Source of the DNA: JBPYCR01 sp051846915
GTDB lineage: Bacteria; Bacillota; Bacilli; Bacillales; Amphibacillaceae
Reading direction: 5' to 3'
Assembly: GCF_051846915.1 (NCBI RefSeq)
Contig: NZ_JBPYCR010000031.1
Location: forward strand, 1-42,107
DNA length: 42,107 nt
In this document: positions 34,509 to 42,107 of the stretch, in pieces
How the letters are laid out: the number at the start of each line of letters is the position of its first letter
Numbering within the stretch: the first letter of the stretch is position 1
Program-made: the position numbers and the translations under genes
The notes under the pieces: generated by a model
What the model was told of the DNA's origin: nothing
Databases searched by the model: none
Seen by the model: the letters and a program-made list of their open reading frames with translations, nothing else

Positions 34509-34976
34509 TTTGGTGCTTGCAGTAAAAACCTACCACCTTTACCAACAATTCATCCGTTTCGGAATGAGAAAAAAATAACTATAACTTAGAGAACTATGTC
34601 ATTTAAACCATTATTTAAATATAAATATATTTCTCGCCAATATATAACACTGATTATAACATGAAATAAAAGGAAATAGCTAGAATATTTGTATAAAGTT
34701 TGGTAATATCATTGAATTGTTGGTATTTAGTGTAGGATCTAAATAAAAAGAACTAGATTACGACGAAAAACCATATTTTATTTATAATAAATATGGTATA
34801 ATCTCGAATGTAATGTCGAAAAAGATTTATTATATTTATCTGGCGCAATCTGTCGCTTATATATTGGCAGCCTTATGTAAAAAATGAAACAATCAGCAAA
34901 AAAGTTCAATCAAATCTGGTGAAGAAGACAAGTAGCTAGCCAGTTTGATCAATAGTAAATACGTGGAGGTACACTA
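34509..34976 (+). promoter_or_regulatory. Promoter and leader of the capsule/EPS operon
   Basis: An extended -10 (TGGTATAAT, TATAAT at 34797-34802) faces the Wzz-like gene, giving a leader of about 165 bases before its AATACGTGGAGGT ribosome site. The rest of this divergent 468-base stretch is A/T rich. I see no gene, and no strong -35. Confidence 0.45.
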
Positions 34977-35744
34977 ATGGAAGAGACAATATCCCTGAAG
35001 GAAATCTTTGAAGTGATTAAGAAACGCCTGTTAATGATTTTTCTATTTATAATAGGAGCAGCGCTCATTGCAGCAGTTGTCAGTTATTTCATTCTGACGC
35101 CGACGTATCAGTCAAGCTCACAATTTATTGTGAATCAGAAACAGCAAGACCCTGATATGCAAGTGAATGTAAATGATATCAGAACAAACGTTGAACTCAT
35201 TAATACATATAACGTTATCATTAAAAGTAAAGCGATTCTAGAAGACGTTGCGGAAGAACTAAGCTTGTCATACAATGCGGGACAATTGAGTGAGAAAGTT
35301 CAAGTTTCCAGCGAACAAAATTCGCAAGTTGTAACAGTCACAGTAACCGATCCAAGTCAGGAACTGGCAACAAAAATTGCCAACACGACTGTAGAAATAT
35401 TCCAGAAAAAAACACCTGAAATTATGAATGGTGTTGATAATATTGGGATCTTGTCCGAAGCAGAAGTGTCAGCAAATCCGTCTCCTGTAGCTCCAAAACC
35501 AATGTTGAATATTGCAATCGCCGTCGTGCTTGGTGCAATGGTTGGTGTCGGTCTGGCGTTCTTGCTTGAGTATTTGGATAACACAATTACAACGGAAGAA
35601 GATATCGAGAAAAAACTTGGGATTCCAATTCTTGGTACGATTTCTCACGTAAAAGACGAAGATATACGCGGCGATCATTTAGCCTTTCGGAAGAACGCAG
35701 TGAAAAGAGGTGGATTCAATGGTACGCAGAAAAAAACAATCTAG
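34977..35744 (+). CDS. Wzz-like chain-length/tyrosine-kinase modulator (CapA/YwqC type)
   Basis: The 255-residue membrane protein has an N-terminal Wzz domain (MEETISLKEIFEVIKKRLL, first helix about 17-38) and a periplasmic-side-equivalent helical region. A second helix at about 176-198 follows the proline-rich NPSPVAPKPM. In Bacillota the cytoplasmic tail activates a separate tyrosine kinase, which is encoded next with a 26-base overlap. The pair controls polymer length and export. GGAGG precedes the ATG. It heads the operon that runs to the right edge. Confidence 0.9.
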   Translation: MEETISLKEIFEVIKKRLLMIFLFIIGAALIAAVVSYFILTPTYQSSSQFIVNQKQQDPDMQVNVNDIRTNVELINTYNVIIKSKAILEDVAEELSLSYNAGQLSEKVQVSSEQNSQVVTVTVTDPSQELATKIANTTVEIFQKKTPEIMNGVDNIGILSEAEVSANPSPVAPKPMLNIAIAVVLGAMVGVGLAFLLEYLDNTITTEEDIEKKLGIPILGTISHVKDEDIRGDHLAFRKNAVKRGGFNGTQKKTI

Positions 35745-36414
35745 AAACAATAAAATAAGACACTTGATTACAAAATTGAATCCACGTTCCCCCATATCCG
35801 AGCAATATCGGACGATTCGAACGAACTTGCAATTTGCTTCGGTTGACGAAGAATTGCAGTCAATTTTAATATCATCTCCCGGTCCTGCAGCTGGGAAATC
35901 GATGACGGTCGCAAATTTGGCGGTCACCTATGCGCAACAAGGGAAAAGAGTTCTTCTGATTGACGCTGACATGCGTAAACCGACAGTACACTACACGTTC
36001 CGCCTGGATAACTTACGTGGCTTAAGTAATGTTCTTGTCGGAGAAAGCACACTGGAAGATGCAATTGTATCGAGTGATGTAGATAATCTGGATTTAATTT
36101 CATGTGGACCAATCCCACCCAATCCATCCGAGCTACTCGCATCGAAAAAAATGCAAACGACACTAGAATTGGCAAAAAAATTGTACGATATAATCATATT
36201 CGATACTCCGCCAATCCTGGCCGTTGCTGACGCGCAAATATTGGCAAACATCGTCGATGGCTCGTTGCTAGTTGTACGGAGTAAAGTGACCGAATATGAA
36301 GCGGCCGAAAAATCAAAGGAAGTTCTAGCAGGTGCATCGGCTAAACTGCTTGGAGCTGTCTTGAACGATCGGGAAAAGGCAAAGTCTGACTACTACTATT
36401 ATTACGGAAACTAG
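35719..36414 (+). CDS. CpsD/CapB-family capsule tyrosine kinase
   Basis: The 231-residue BY-kinase has Walker A SSPGPAAGKSM, the A' motif VLLIDADMRKPT, Walker B DIIIFDTPP and a C-terminal tyrosine cluster DYYYYYGN that is autophosphorylated. The N-terminal PISEQYRTIRTNLQF is the EYR-type segment used in oligomer contacts. It works with the Wzz-like protein and is reversed by the PHP phosphatase downstream. ATG 35719 is preceded by AGAGGTGG and overlaps the previous gene; an in-frame GTG at 35710 is less likely. An EAR-like RNA element follows. Confidence 0.9.
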   Translation: MVRRKKQSRNNKIRHLITKLNPRSPISEQYRTIRTNLQFASVDEELQSILISSPGPAAGKSMTVANLAVTYAQQGKRVLLIDADMRKPTVHYTFRLDNLRGLSNVLVGESTLEDAIVSSDVDNLDLISCGPIPPNPSELLASKKMQTTLELAKKLYDIIIFDTPPILAVADAQILANIVDGSLLVVRSKVTEYEAAEKSKEVLAGASAKLLGAVLNDREKAKSDYYYYYGN

Positions 36415-36444
36415 TTTTCGTTAATTGTTGTAGAATCACACTTG

Positions 36445-36536
36445 TAGGATGGAACAGCGGGAGCGCTCGATTGGTGCAGGGTTGAACCTCAATAATTGGG
36501 CAACTCCCTAGAAAGCGTTGAATATTGTTCCGTTTT
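36445..36536 (+). ncRNA. EAR (epsC) RNA element, processive antitermination in EPS operons
   Basis: The outer stem GGAACA (36451-36456) pairs with TGTTCC (36526-36531). Inside are the segments GCGGGAGCGCTCGA, TGCAGGGTTGAACC and GGGCAACTCCC; GGGTTG and CAACTCCC can pair. I recognise these as the conserved core of the eps-associated RNA, which in B. subtilis lies between epsB (kinase) and epsC and lets RNA polymerase read through terminators in the long operon. Here it also follows the kinase gene directly. The match is from memory, not from a covariance search. Confidence 0.72.
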
Positions 36537-36540
36537 TCAT

Positions 36541-36876
36541 AGAATTTGTCACTAACCAAAACAAAGCGGCTCTGATATGAATCATCTGTACTTGCGAATT
36601 AAATAGAGTCAACGAACAAAATTAATCAATTAGCAAAATTTGTCTATTTCTGTTAGAATAAAAATATATTATACTAAAAGTCGTGACATTTGAACTATAC
36701 GTTACAAGATGTCTTTTAAATAGTGTACCTATCTTAAACCGTTGAAAACTAGTAAACTTGCACTTACGGTTGGCATTTTACTTATGTTACCAGAGTTTCG
36801 TTTTTTCAGTTTGTTTGTTTAAAAGGAAAAAAGTAACGTTTCATCGTTGTATCGCAGTAGGTGAGGAGGAAAAAAC
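36541..36876. other. Gap between the EAR element and the phosphatase gene
   Basis: No gene seen. An extended -10-like TGTTAGAAT lies near 36651-36659 with TTAGCA upstream, a possible secondary promoter. AGGAGG precedes the phosphatase start. Confidence 0.35.
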
Positions 36877-37641
36877 ATGATCGACATTCATTGTCATATA
36901 TTGCCCGGTGTTGATGACGGGGCAAAGACGGAGGAGGATAGTCTAGCGATGGCGAAAGCAGCCGTTGAGCAGGGCATCCATACGATCATTGCTACTCCAC
37001 ACCATAAAAATGGAAGCTATGAGAATGATCGAGGTCAGATTGAGAAGCATCTCACCTTTTTAAACGATTTATTGCAAAGTGAGCAGATCCCATTGACCAT
37101 TCTTGGTGGTCAGGAGCTGCGAATTAATGGTGATATATTAACCGATATCGAAAATGGGGAAATTCTTCCTGTCAATGATACGAAATATGTGCTCATTGAA
37201 TTTCCGTCAAGCAGTGTGCCACATTATGCAAAACAGATGCTATTTGATATCCAAGTTGCCGGCTTAACGCCGATTATCGTGCATCCGGAGCGTAATAAGG
37301 AATTGCTCGCACAGCCTGAAAAGCTTTATCACTTTGTACGAAATGGTGCATTGACCCAAGTGACAGCGGCGAGCGTTATTGGAAAATTTGGCAAGCATGC
37401 ACAGAAGCTCAGCCACCAGCTCATTGAAGCCAATTTAACCCATTTCATTGCATCAGATGCCCATAATACAACATCACGGACTTTCCATTTGAACGAAGCG
37501 TATCAGGAAGTGAAGGATTTGTATGGGCTTGACACGTATTATATGCTCTTGGAGAACAGTCATTTGCTCATTGATAATATGAATGTGAACCGGCTGGAGC
37601 CGGAAATGCCGAAGAAGAAAAAGTTTCTTGGGTTGTTTTAA
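36877..37641 (+). CDS. PHP-type capsule tyrosine phosphatase (CpsB/CapC/YwqE)
   Basis: The 254-residue PHP-superfamily phosphatase carries metal ligands in MIDIHCHILPGVDDGA (H4, H6), ATPHH (60s), the acidic GQELRING segment, HPERN and ASDAHN near residue 190. It dephosphorylates the tyrosine tail of the kinase encoded upstream, completing the Wzz-kinase-phosphatase switch of capsule assembly. GAGGAGG lies directly before the ATG. The size equals that of B. subtilis YwqE. It is separated from the kinase by the EAR element and a gap, and may also have its own promoter. Confidence 0.92.
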   Translation: MIDIHCHILPGVDDGAKTEEDSLAMAKAAVEQGIHTIIATPHHKNGSYENDRGQIEKHLTFLNDLLQSEQIPLTILGGQELRINGDILTDIENGEILPVNDTKYVLIEFPSSSVPHYAKQMLFDIQVAGLTPIIVHPERNKELLAQPEKLYHFVRNGALTQVTAASVIGKFGKHAQKLSHQLIEANLTHFIASDAHNTTSRTFHLNEAYQEVKDLYGLDTYYMLLENSHLLIDNMNVNRLEPEMPKKKKFLGLF

Positions 37642-37834
37642 TGTGTGTACAGACAATTTAGCTTGAAAAGCTGCTGCTCCTATACGAACTAACTTTCATA
37701 CATATTCGACTACAATACTTTCAAGCCAATGATGACGTATTATATTTTACTGGAAGAAAGATATACATCTTTTTGTCTACCTTCGACTGTATAATGAAAA
37801 TAGAGAATGCGAAAGAAAGCGAAGGTGTGTATAG

Positions 37835-38470
37835 ATGATTCAAGTGCTGTTTGTTCATGAGGAACAATTATATTATGAAGGAATGCGCGCCATATCCGAA
37901 AGAACAGACGATATTCGTTTTGTCGGAATGGCAGCAACGCTTGACGCCTTCCATGAACAGATGCAGCAAGAGAGAATAGATGTGGCTGTCGTAAATATTC
38001 ATCTTTCATCGATTAACGGCATCGCATTATTGACGCAGTTGAAAGAACATTACCCACAAACTACATTTATCCTGCTAACCAATTATTCTGATAGAGAACT
38101 CGTTGTTGCTGGAGTTCTTGCAGGTGCTAAAGGTTTTTTGTTAACGGACGAGCCTGCGGAAAATTTGCTCCAAGCGATCCGCGATATAGCAAAAGACGAG
38201 TTTATCATCTCCGGAGCGGCTGCACGCATCTTGGCAGAAAAAATCACGCATTACGCATACAGCCGAAAAGAAATCTTACGGAAGCGGCTCATCAATCGTA
38301 ACATTCATTTAACGGAACGCGAACTTGATGTCGCCAGCCTTCTAACGAATGAGCGGACGAATAAAGAAATTGCCCATGAACTGCACTTAACGGAAGGCAC
38401 GATAAAAAATTACGTGAGCGAACTGTACAGCAAACTAGGATTTGACAATCGTAATGAACTAACTGTTTAA
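37835..38470 (+). CDS. LuxR/NarL-type response regulator with degenerate receiver domain
   Basis: The 211-residue protein has an N-terminal receiver-like domain (1-120) and a C-terminal LuxR helix-turn-helix (LTERELDVASLLTNERTNKEIA, LTEGTIKNYVSELYSKLG). In the receiver the expected phospho-acceptor Asp is Asn (VAVVNIHLSSING), the conserved Lys is Thr (GFLLTDEP), and the acidic start reads FVHEEQL in place of VDDH. The Thr in ILLT is kept. It therefore probably acts without phosphorylation. It lies within the EPS operon with no histidine kinase nearby, so it may regulate EPS genes. AAGGTG precedes the ATG. The C-terminus ends about 8-10 residues earlier than usual. Confidence 0.85.
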   Translation: MIQVLFVHEEQLYYEGMRAISERTDDIRFVGMAATLDAFHEQMQQERIDVAVVNIHLSSINGIALLTQLKEHYPQTTFILLTNYSDRELVVAGVLAGAKGFLLTDEPAENLLQAIRDIAKDEFIISGAAARILAEKITHYAYSRKEILRKRLINRNIHLTERELDVASLLTNERTNKEIAHELHLTEGTIKNYVSELYSKLGFDNRNELTV

Positions 38471-38567
38471 TTAGTCGATCTAAGTGCGTTTCAGCAAGTC
38501 ACTCGTTGAACAACAGGAAACAAACCATGCAATTTTCCGCCAAAACTTTACAAATAAAAACGATTAA

Positions 38568-38589
38568 TGACTTTTAATTCCAAAAGTCA
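38568..38589. other. Perfect inverted repeat before the dehydratase gene
   Basis: TGACTTTT and AAAAGTCA flank AATTCC, followed by CTTCTTTT. It could be an operator for a dimeric regulator (the neighbouring LuxR-type protein is one candidate) or a weak terminator. Confidence 0.35.
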
Positions 38590-38747
38590 CTTCTTTTATG
38601 ACTGTAAAACTAGTACAATGGTCACGTACGTTTGTAAAAATATGGAGAATGAATAAAGAACTATATAAAGAATTTCATGCAACTTAAAACGAAACAGAAT
38701 CATTCATAAAACAAGCTAGTAATTTCCGAAGAAAGGGGGGATCCCCT

Positions 38748-40583
38748 GTGACATACCGAACACGACTTACCATGCTGATCATACTTGATTCACTCATCGT
38801 CAGTACCGCCATCTTCATTGCTTCCTGGGTTGTCTACCCAAGTATGGACTTTAATAAACTCCATATGCCCGTCATTATCGTTAGCGCCCTTGCACTTTTA
38901 ATTTTTCATCATATTTATGCGGGACTGTACAAGCTATACAATAAAGTATGGGCGTATGCCAGTGTTGGCGAGCTGACTGCCATTGTTCAAGCAATTACTT
39001 TTTCTATTATATCGGCAGGGATCGTCCAATACTTGATGAATGACTTTTCCATTTATCGTAGAGCTTTAATCGTCACATGGATGCTTCATATTATTTTAAT
39101 TGGCGGATCGCGCTTTGTTTGGCGCATCTACCGTGATCGCTACATAACGAAAACTGGCAAGAAAAAACGAACACTTATTATCGGAGCCGGTGATGCCGGC
39201 GCGATGATTGTCCGCCAACTGAACAACAACCATAATCAATCAGAACTGCTTCCAGTCGGTTTTGTTGATGATGACCTTACGAAGCAACGGATGCAGCTGT
39301 ACAATCTGCCGGTGCTTGGAAAAGTAAAAGAAATTCCAACAATTGCGGAAAAAGAAGAAATTGAACATATCGTCATTGCCATCCCGTCGTTACGGAACGG
39401 GGAATTAAATAAAATTATTGCTCAATGCAACAAAACAAAAGCAAAAGTGCAGATGATCCCGAAAATAGAAGATCTGATGACAGGAAAAGTTTCCGTCAGT
39501 CACTTGAAAAATGTTGAAGTAGAAGATTTGCTTGGACGAGAACCGGTCGAATTAGATATCCACGCCATTCAAGGGTATGTGACTGGAAATACTGTCATGG
39601 TAACGGGAGCAGGCGGCTCGATCGGATCAGAACTATGCCGACAGCTATTACGCTTTGCACCGAAAAAAATCGTACTCGTCGGTCACGGGGAATTCAGCAT
39701 TTATACAATTCATATGGAACTAAGAGAAAAATATAAACAGACCGACATCGAAATCCTGCCGGTCATTGCCGATGTGCAGGATAGAGAGCGCATGATGGAA
39801 GTTATCGAAAAGCATCAACCAACGATTATTTACCATGCCGCTGCCCATAAACATGTACCACTTATGGAGTATAATCCGCATGAAGCGGTCAAAAACAATA
39901 TTATCGGTACGAACAATGTAGCAGAAGCAGCAGATGCACATGGAGTAGATACCTTTGTCCTTGTTTCTACCGATAAAGCAGTCAACCCTACAAATGTTAT
40001 GGGTGCCACTAAACGAATTGCGGAAATGGTTATCCAAGACATAGCAAAGCAAAGTACAACAAAATTTGTCGCCGTACGATTTGGGAATGTGCTTGGCAGT
40101 CGCGGCAGTGTCATCCCATTATTTAAGAAACAAATTGAACGCGGCGGACCAGTAACCGTCACACACCCGGAAATGACGAGGTACTTTATGACGATCCCCG
40201 AAGCGTCAAGACTTGTGATTCAAGCAGGAACGCTTGCTAATGGAGGCGAAATCTTTGTGCTTGATATGGGTGAACCAGTAAAAATTGTCGATCTTGCACG
40301 GAACTTGATTCAACTGTCTGGCTATACCCAAGATGAAATTGGAATTGAATATTCCGGCATCCGTCCCGGTGAGAAGATGTACGAAGAACTGCTGGGTGAA
40401 GATGAAGTTCTTCCGGGAGAAGTGTACGAAAAGATATATGTCGGCCGGACGGTGGAAGTTGATTTTGGTTTAGTTAATCTATTGGTTCAACGATTCGATA
40501 ACTACGCTTCAGCCGATTTAAAAGATGAATTAATGAAAATTGTTTATATGGAAAAGACGTTGTTGGCAGTGAAGGGTAGCTAG
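38748..40583 (+). CDS. Membrane nucleotide-sugar 4,6-dehydratase (CapD/EpsC/PglF type)
   Basis: The 611-residue protein has four N-terminal membrane helices (about 5-110) and a first Rossmann-like segment (LIIGAGDAGAMIVRQL). The catalytic SDR domain has VTGAGGSIGSELCRQL and the active-site string VSTDKAVNPTNVMGATKR, in which Met replaces the usual Tyr as in FlaA1/PglF-type enzymes. Members convert UDP-GlcNAc to a 4-keto-6-deoxy sugar, the precursor of bacillosamine, QuiNAc or FucNAc. GTG 38748 follows AAAGGGGGG. It is the EpsC/CapD position of an EPS operon and supplies the first sugar for the polymer exported by the next gene. Confidence 0.9.
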   Translation: MTYRTRLTMLIILDSLIVSTAIFIASWVVYPSMDFNKLHMPVIIVSALALLIFHHIYAGLYKLYNKVWAYASVGELTAIVQAITFSIISAGIVQYLMNDFSIYRRALIVTWMLHIILIGGSRFVWRIYRDRYITKTGKKKRTLIIGAGDAGAMIVRQLNNNHNQSELLPVGFVDDDLTKQRMQLYNLPVLGKVKEIPTIAEKEEIEHIVIAIPSLRNGELNKIIAQCNKTKAKVQMIPKIEDLMTGKVSVSHLKNVEVEDLLGREPVELDIHAIQGYVTGNTVMVTGAGGSIGSELCRQLLRFAPKKIVLVGHGEFSIYTIHMELREKYKQTDIEILPVIADVQDRERMMEVIEKHQPTIIYHAAAHKHVPLMEYNPHEAVKNNIIGTNNVAEAADAHGVDTFVLVSTDKAVNPTNVMGATKRIAEMVIQDIAKQSTTKFVAVRFGNVLGSRGSVIPLFKKQIERGGPVTVTHPEMTRYFMTIPEASRLVIQAGTLANGGEIFVLDMGEPVKIVDLARNLIQLSGYTQDEIGIEYSGIRPGEKMYEELLGEDEVLPGEVYEKIYVGRTVEVDFGLVNLLVQRFDNYASADLKDELMKIVYMEKTLLAVKGS

Positions 40584-40733
40584 ATTATCCTTTCGGTTTT
40601 AGGGCAACAGTAGCAAGATAAGTAAAATAATCAGAGGAGATATCGATAGTGTGGTATGGGAGTTTAGTTTCTTAAATCCTTTTGAATAAAATTACTAATT
40701 AAAATTAGAACCAATGCAAAATGTGAGGTAGCA

Positions 40734-41963
40734 ATGTTTAAGAAAATACTACAAAATTTCAGAAAAAAATTAGGTTGGGCTATTGCTGGTAACATCGCTT
40801 TTGCTCTATCACAATGGTTGATAATTACAATACTTGCTCGTTTTGGCTCTGCTTTAGACTTAGGATTATACTCTTTAAGCTTAGCTATTACCGCACCAAT
40901 AATACTTTTTTTAAACTTTGATTTGCGAACTATAATTGCAACGGATAGTACTAGCCAATATAACTTCAGCGAGTATATGTCTGGAAGAATATTACATATG
41001 TTGGTTGCTTATATTATAATTATTTCTGTTGCTCTAATATATTCAAGTGATAAAAAGACTTTTTTTGTAATAATTTTACTTGGTTTAGTTAAAATCATAG
41101 AGGCACTTAGTGATATATGCATGGGATTCTTTCAAAAAAAAGAAAATCTTAGTATATTAGGTAAATCTCAATTACTAAGAGGAATTTATAGTACTATTAT
41201 TTTCGGCACTATTTATTATTTAACTAAGAGTGTTATAGCGTCGATTATAGGTTTGTTAATTATAATGACCTTAAGATTGTTATTATACGATTTAAAATAC
41301 GTCCGAAAATTGACCCCTGTATTTCTTCAGTTTAAAAAGTCAACTTCGTGGGAGCTTATTAAAATGGCGTGGCCACTAGGGGTGACTGCACTAATAGGTT
41401 CTTTAAATGCTAATATACCAAGGTATTTTTTAGATTATTTTTATGGAATTGCTGAGGTTGGAGTTTACTCAGCATTATACTATGTCTTAGTAGCGAGTAA
41501 TTTGGTTATGACTCCTATATCGCTATTAGCAGCACCCAAAATTGCTAATGTATATCAGAACGGAAGTAATAGAAGGTTCTTGAAAATTAATTTAGTATTT
41601 ATAGGCATTGCTCTATTTGTGTTTTTGCTCATATTTATTCCTGTTCTTTTTCACTCAAAATTCATTTTGCGGTTGTTTTATGGTGTAGAGTTTGAAGTTT
41701 ATTCGATCACCTTTACTATTTTATATACATCTATATTATTTGGATTTATTAATTCTTTTTTAAATTTATCAATAATATCCTCTAGACAGTTAATAATCCA
41801 GTCAACTGTTAATCTAATAAATCTTTTTATAACCTTATCTCTAGGGTACTATCTTATTATGAATAATGGTTTATTAGGTGCATCATGGGCATTAGTTCTT
41901 TCTCGCTCTATACAAACGGTATTGTTGTCGATAATATTGGTATTAATAATCAAAAAGAAATAG
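40734..41963 (+). CDS. Oligosaccharide flippase family protein (Wzx-like)
   Basis: The 409-residue membrane protein has about 12 hydrophobic helices and the Polysacc_synt N-terminus (NIAFALSQWLIITILARFGSALDLGLYSL pattern, key residues W28, R36 and G38-G45 region). It should flip lipid-linked repeat units to the outside. GAGGT precedes the ATG. It is markedly A/T richer than the preceding dehydratase, like the galE-tagH block at the left of the window, so it was probably acquired separately. It is unrelated in detail to the flippase at 14028-15434, giving two export systems in one locus. Confidence 0.85.
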   Translation: MFKKILQNFRKKLGWAIAGNIAFALSQWLIITILARFGSALDLGLYSLSLAITAPIILFLNFDLRTIIATDSTSQYNFSEYMSGRILHMLVAYIIIISVALIYSSDKKTFFVIILLGLVKIIEALSDICMGFFQKKENLSILGKSQLLRGIYSTIIFGTIYYLTKSVIASIIGLLIIMTLRLLLYDLKYVRKLTPVFLQFKKSTSWELIKMAWPLGVTALIGSLNANIPRYFLDYFYGIAEVGVYSALYYVLVASNLVMTPISLLAAPKIANVYQNGSNRRFLKINLVFIGIALFVFLLIFIPVLFHSKFILRLFYGVEFEVYSITFTILYTSILFGFINSFLNLSIISSRQLIIQSTVNLINLFITLSLGYYLIMNNGLLGASWALVLSRSIQTVLLSIILVLIIKKK

Positions 41964-41993
41964 ATTTGATTATACCTTGAGGAGTTAAACGTA

Positions 41994-42107
41994 ATGATTA
42001 TAATGTTTTATATAGTAAGTTTTATTTCCCTTTTCTTTTTTCTCTTAGCTAAAAGAAAATTTGACTTATTTACAATAGCCTTTTTTTCAGCTGTGATTTA
42101 CTTCTTA
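41994..42107 (+). CDS. Partial hydrophobic membrane protein cut by the window edge
   Basis: An ATG with GAGGAG about 10 bases upstream opens a frame that runs off the right edge after 38 codons. The visible N-terminus is two hydrophobic stretches (MIIMFYIVSFISLFFFLLA and LFTIAFFSAVIYFL) split by the basic KRKFD. That is typical of Wzy-type polymerases in EPS operons, but the family cannot be fixed from this fragment. Confidence 0.6.
   Translation, partial: MIIMFYIVSFISLFFFLLAKRKFDLFTIAFFSAVIYFL

Overview
The window looks like a chromosomal cell-surface polymer locus from a low-to-moderate GC Bacillota, most likely a Bacillaceae or Planococcaceae member. The reasons are TagO, TagA, TagGH-like and CDP-glycerol phosphotransferase genes, an LCP ligase, a class D sortase, LysM-NlpC/P60 hydrolase, the DUF1659/DUF2922/YvrJ small-gene trio, strong AGGAGG-type ribosome binding sites, frequent TTG/GTG starts and U-rich hairpin terminators. 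The genus is not determined.

Layout. (1) 505-7283, plus strand and visibly more A/T rich: galE, a GT4 glycosyltransferase, a GT2-CDP-glycerol phosphotransferase fusion, and a two-gene ABC exporter (TagG/TagH type). (2) 7480-11655: an IspD/TarI-like cytidylyltransferase, a one-base-overlapping SDR reductase and two CDP-polyol phosphotransferases, probably a CDP-ribitol (or similar) module for a poly(alditol-phosphate) wall polymer. (3) 11702-19597, mostly minus strand: a glycerophosphodiesterase, a NERD-domain protein (plus strand), a flippase, a polysaccharide pyruvyl transferase, a GT2 and a Wzy-like membrane polymerase/ligase. The gaps hold phased 21-bp repeat arrays. (4) 19797-24413: GT4, TagO (lipid-linked initiation), LCP ligase (minus) and divergent TagA (second sugar). 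(5) 24674-25895: DUF1659, DUF2922 and YvrJ. (6) 26039-27073: three tandem ~400-bp copies of a type I toxin-antitoxin-like locus; the third has lost its toxin. (7) 27376-34424: AEC permease, sortase D, DUF4282 membrane protein, an LPHTS-anchored repeat surface protein and a four-LysM NlpC/P60 endopeptidase. (8) 34977-end: a capsule/EPS operon with a Wzz-like modulator, tyrosine kinase, an EAR (epsC)-type RNA element, PHP tyrosine phosphatase, a response regulator with a degenerate receiver, a CapD/EpsC-type dehydratase, a second flippase and the start of another membrane protein cut by the window edge.

Together the genes cover lipid-linked initiation (TagO, TagA), precursor supply (GalE, the CDP-polyol pair, the nucleotide-sugar dehydratase), polymerisation (CDP-polyol transferases, glycosyltransferases, Wzy-like protein), export (TagGH, two flippases), chain-length/phosphorylation control (Wzz-kinase-phosphatase) and attachment to the wall (LCP, sortase).

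The least conventional features are the type I toxin-antitoxin triplication, the exactly phased 21-bp arrays between genes, an in-frame 51-bp repeat insertion inside the pyruvyl transferase, and the response regulator lacking its phospho-acceptor aspartate. All calls are from reading the sequence; no database search was run.
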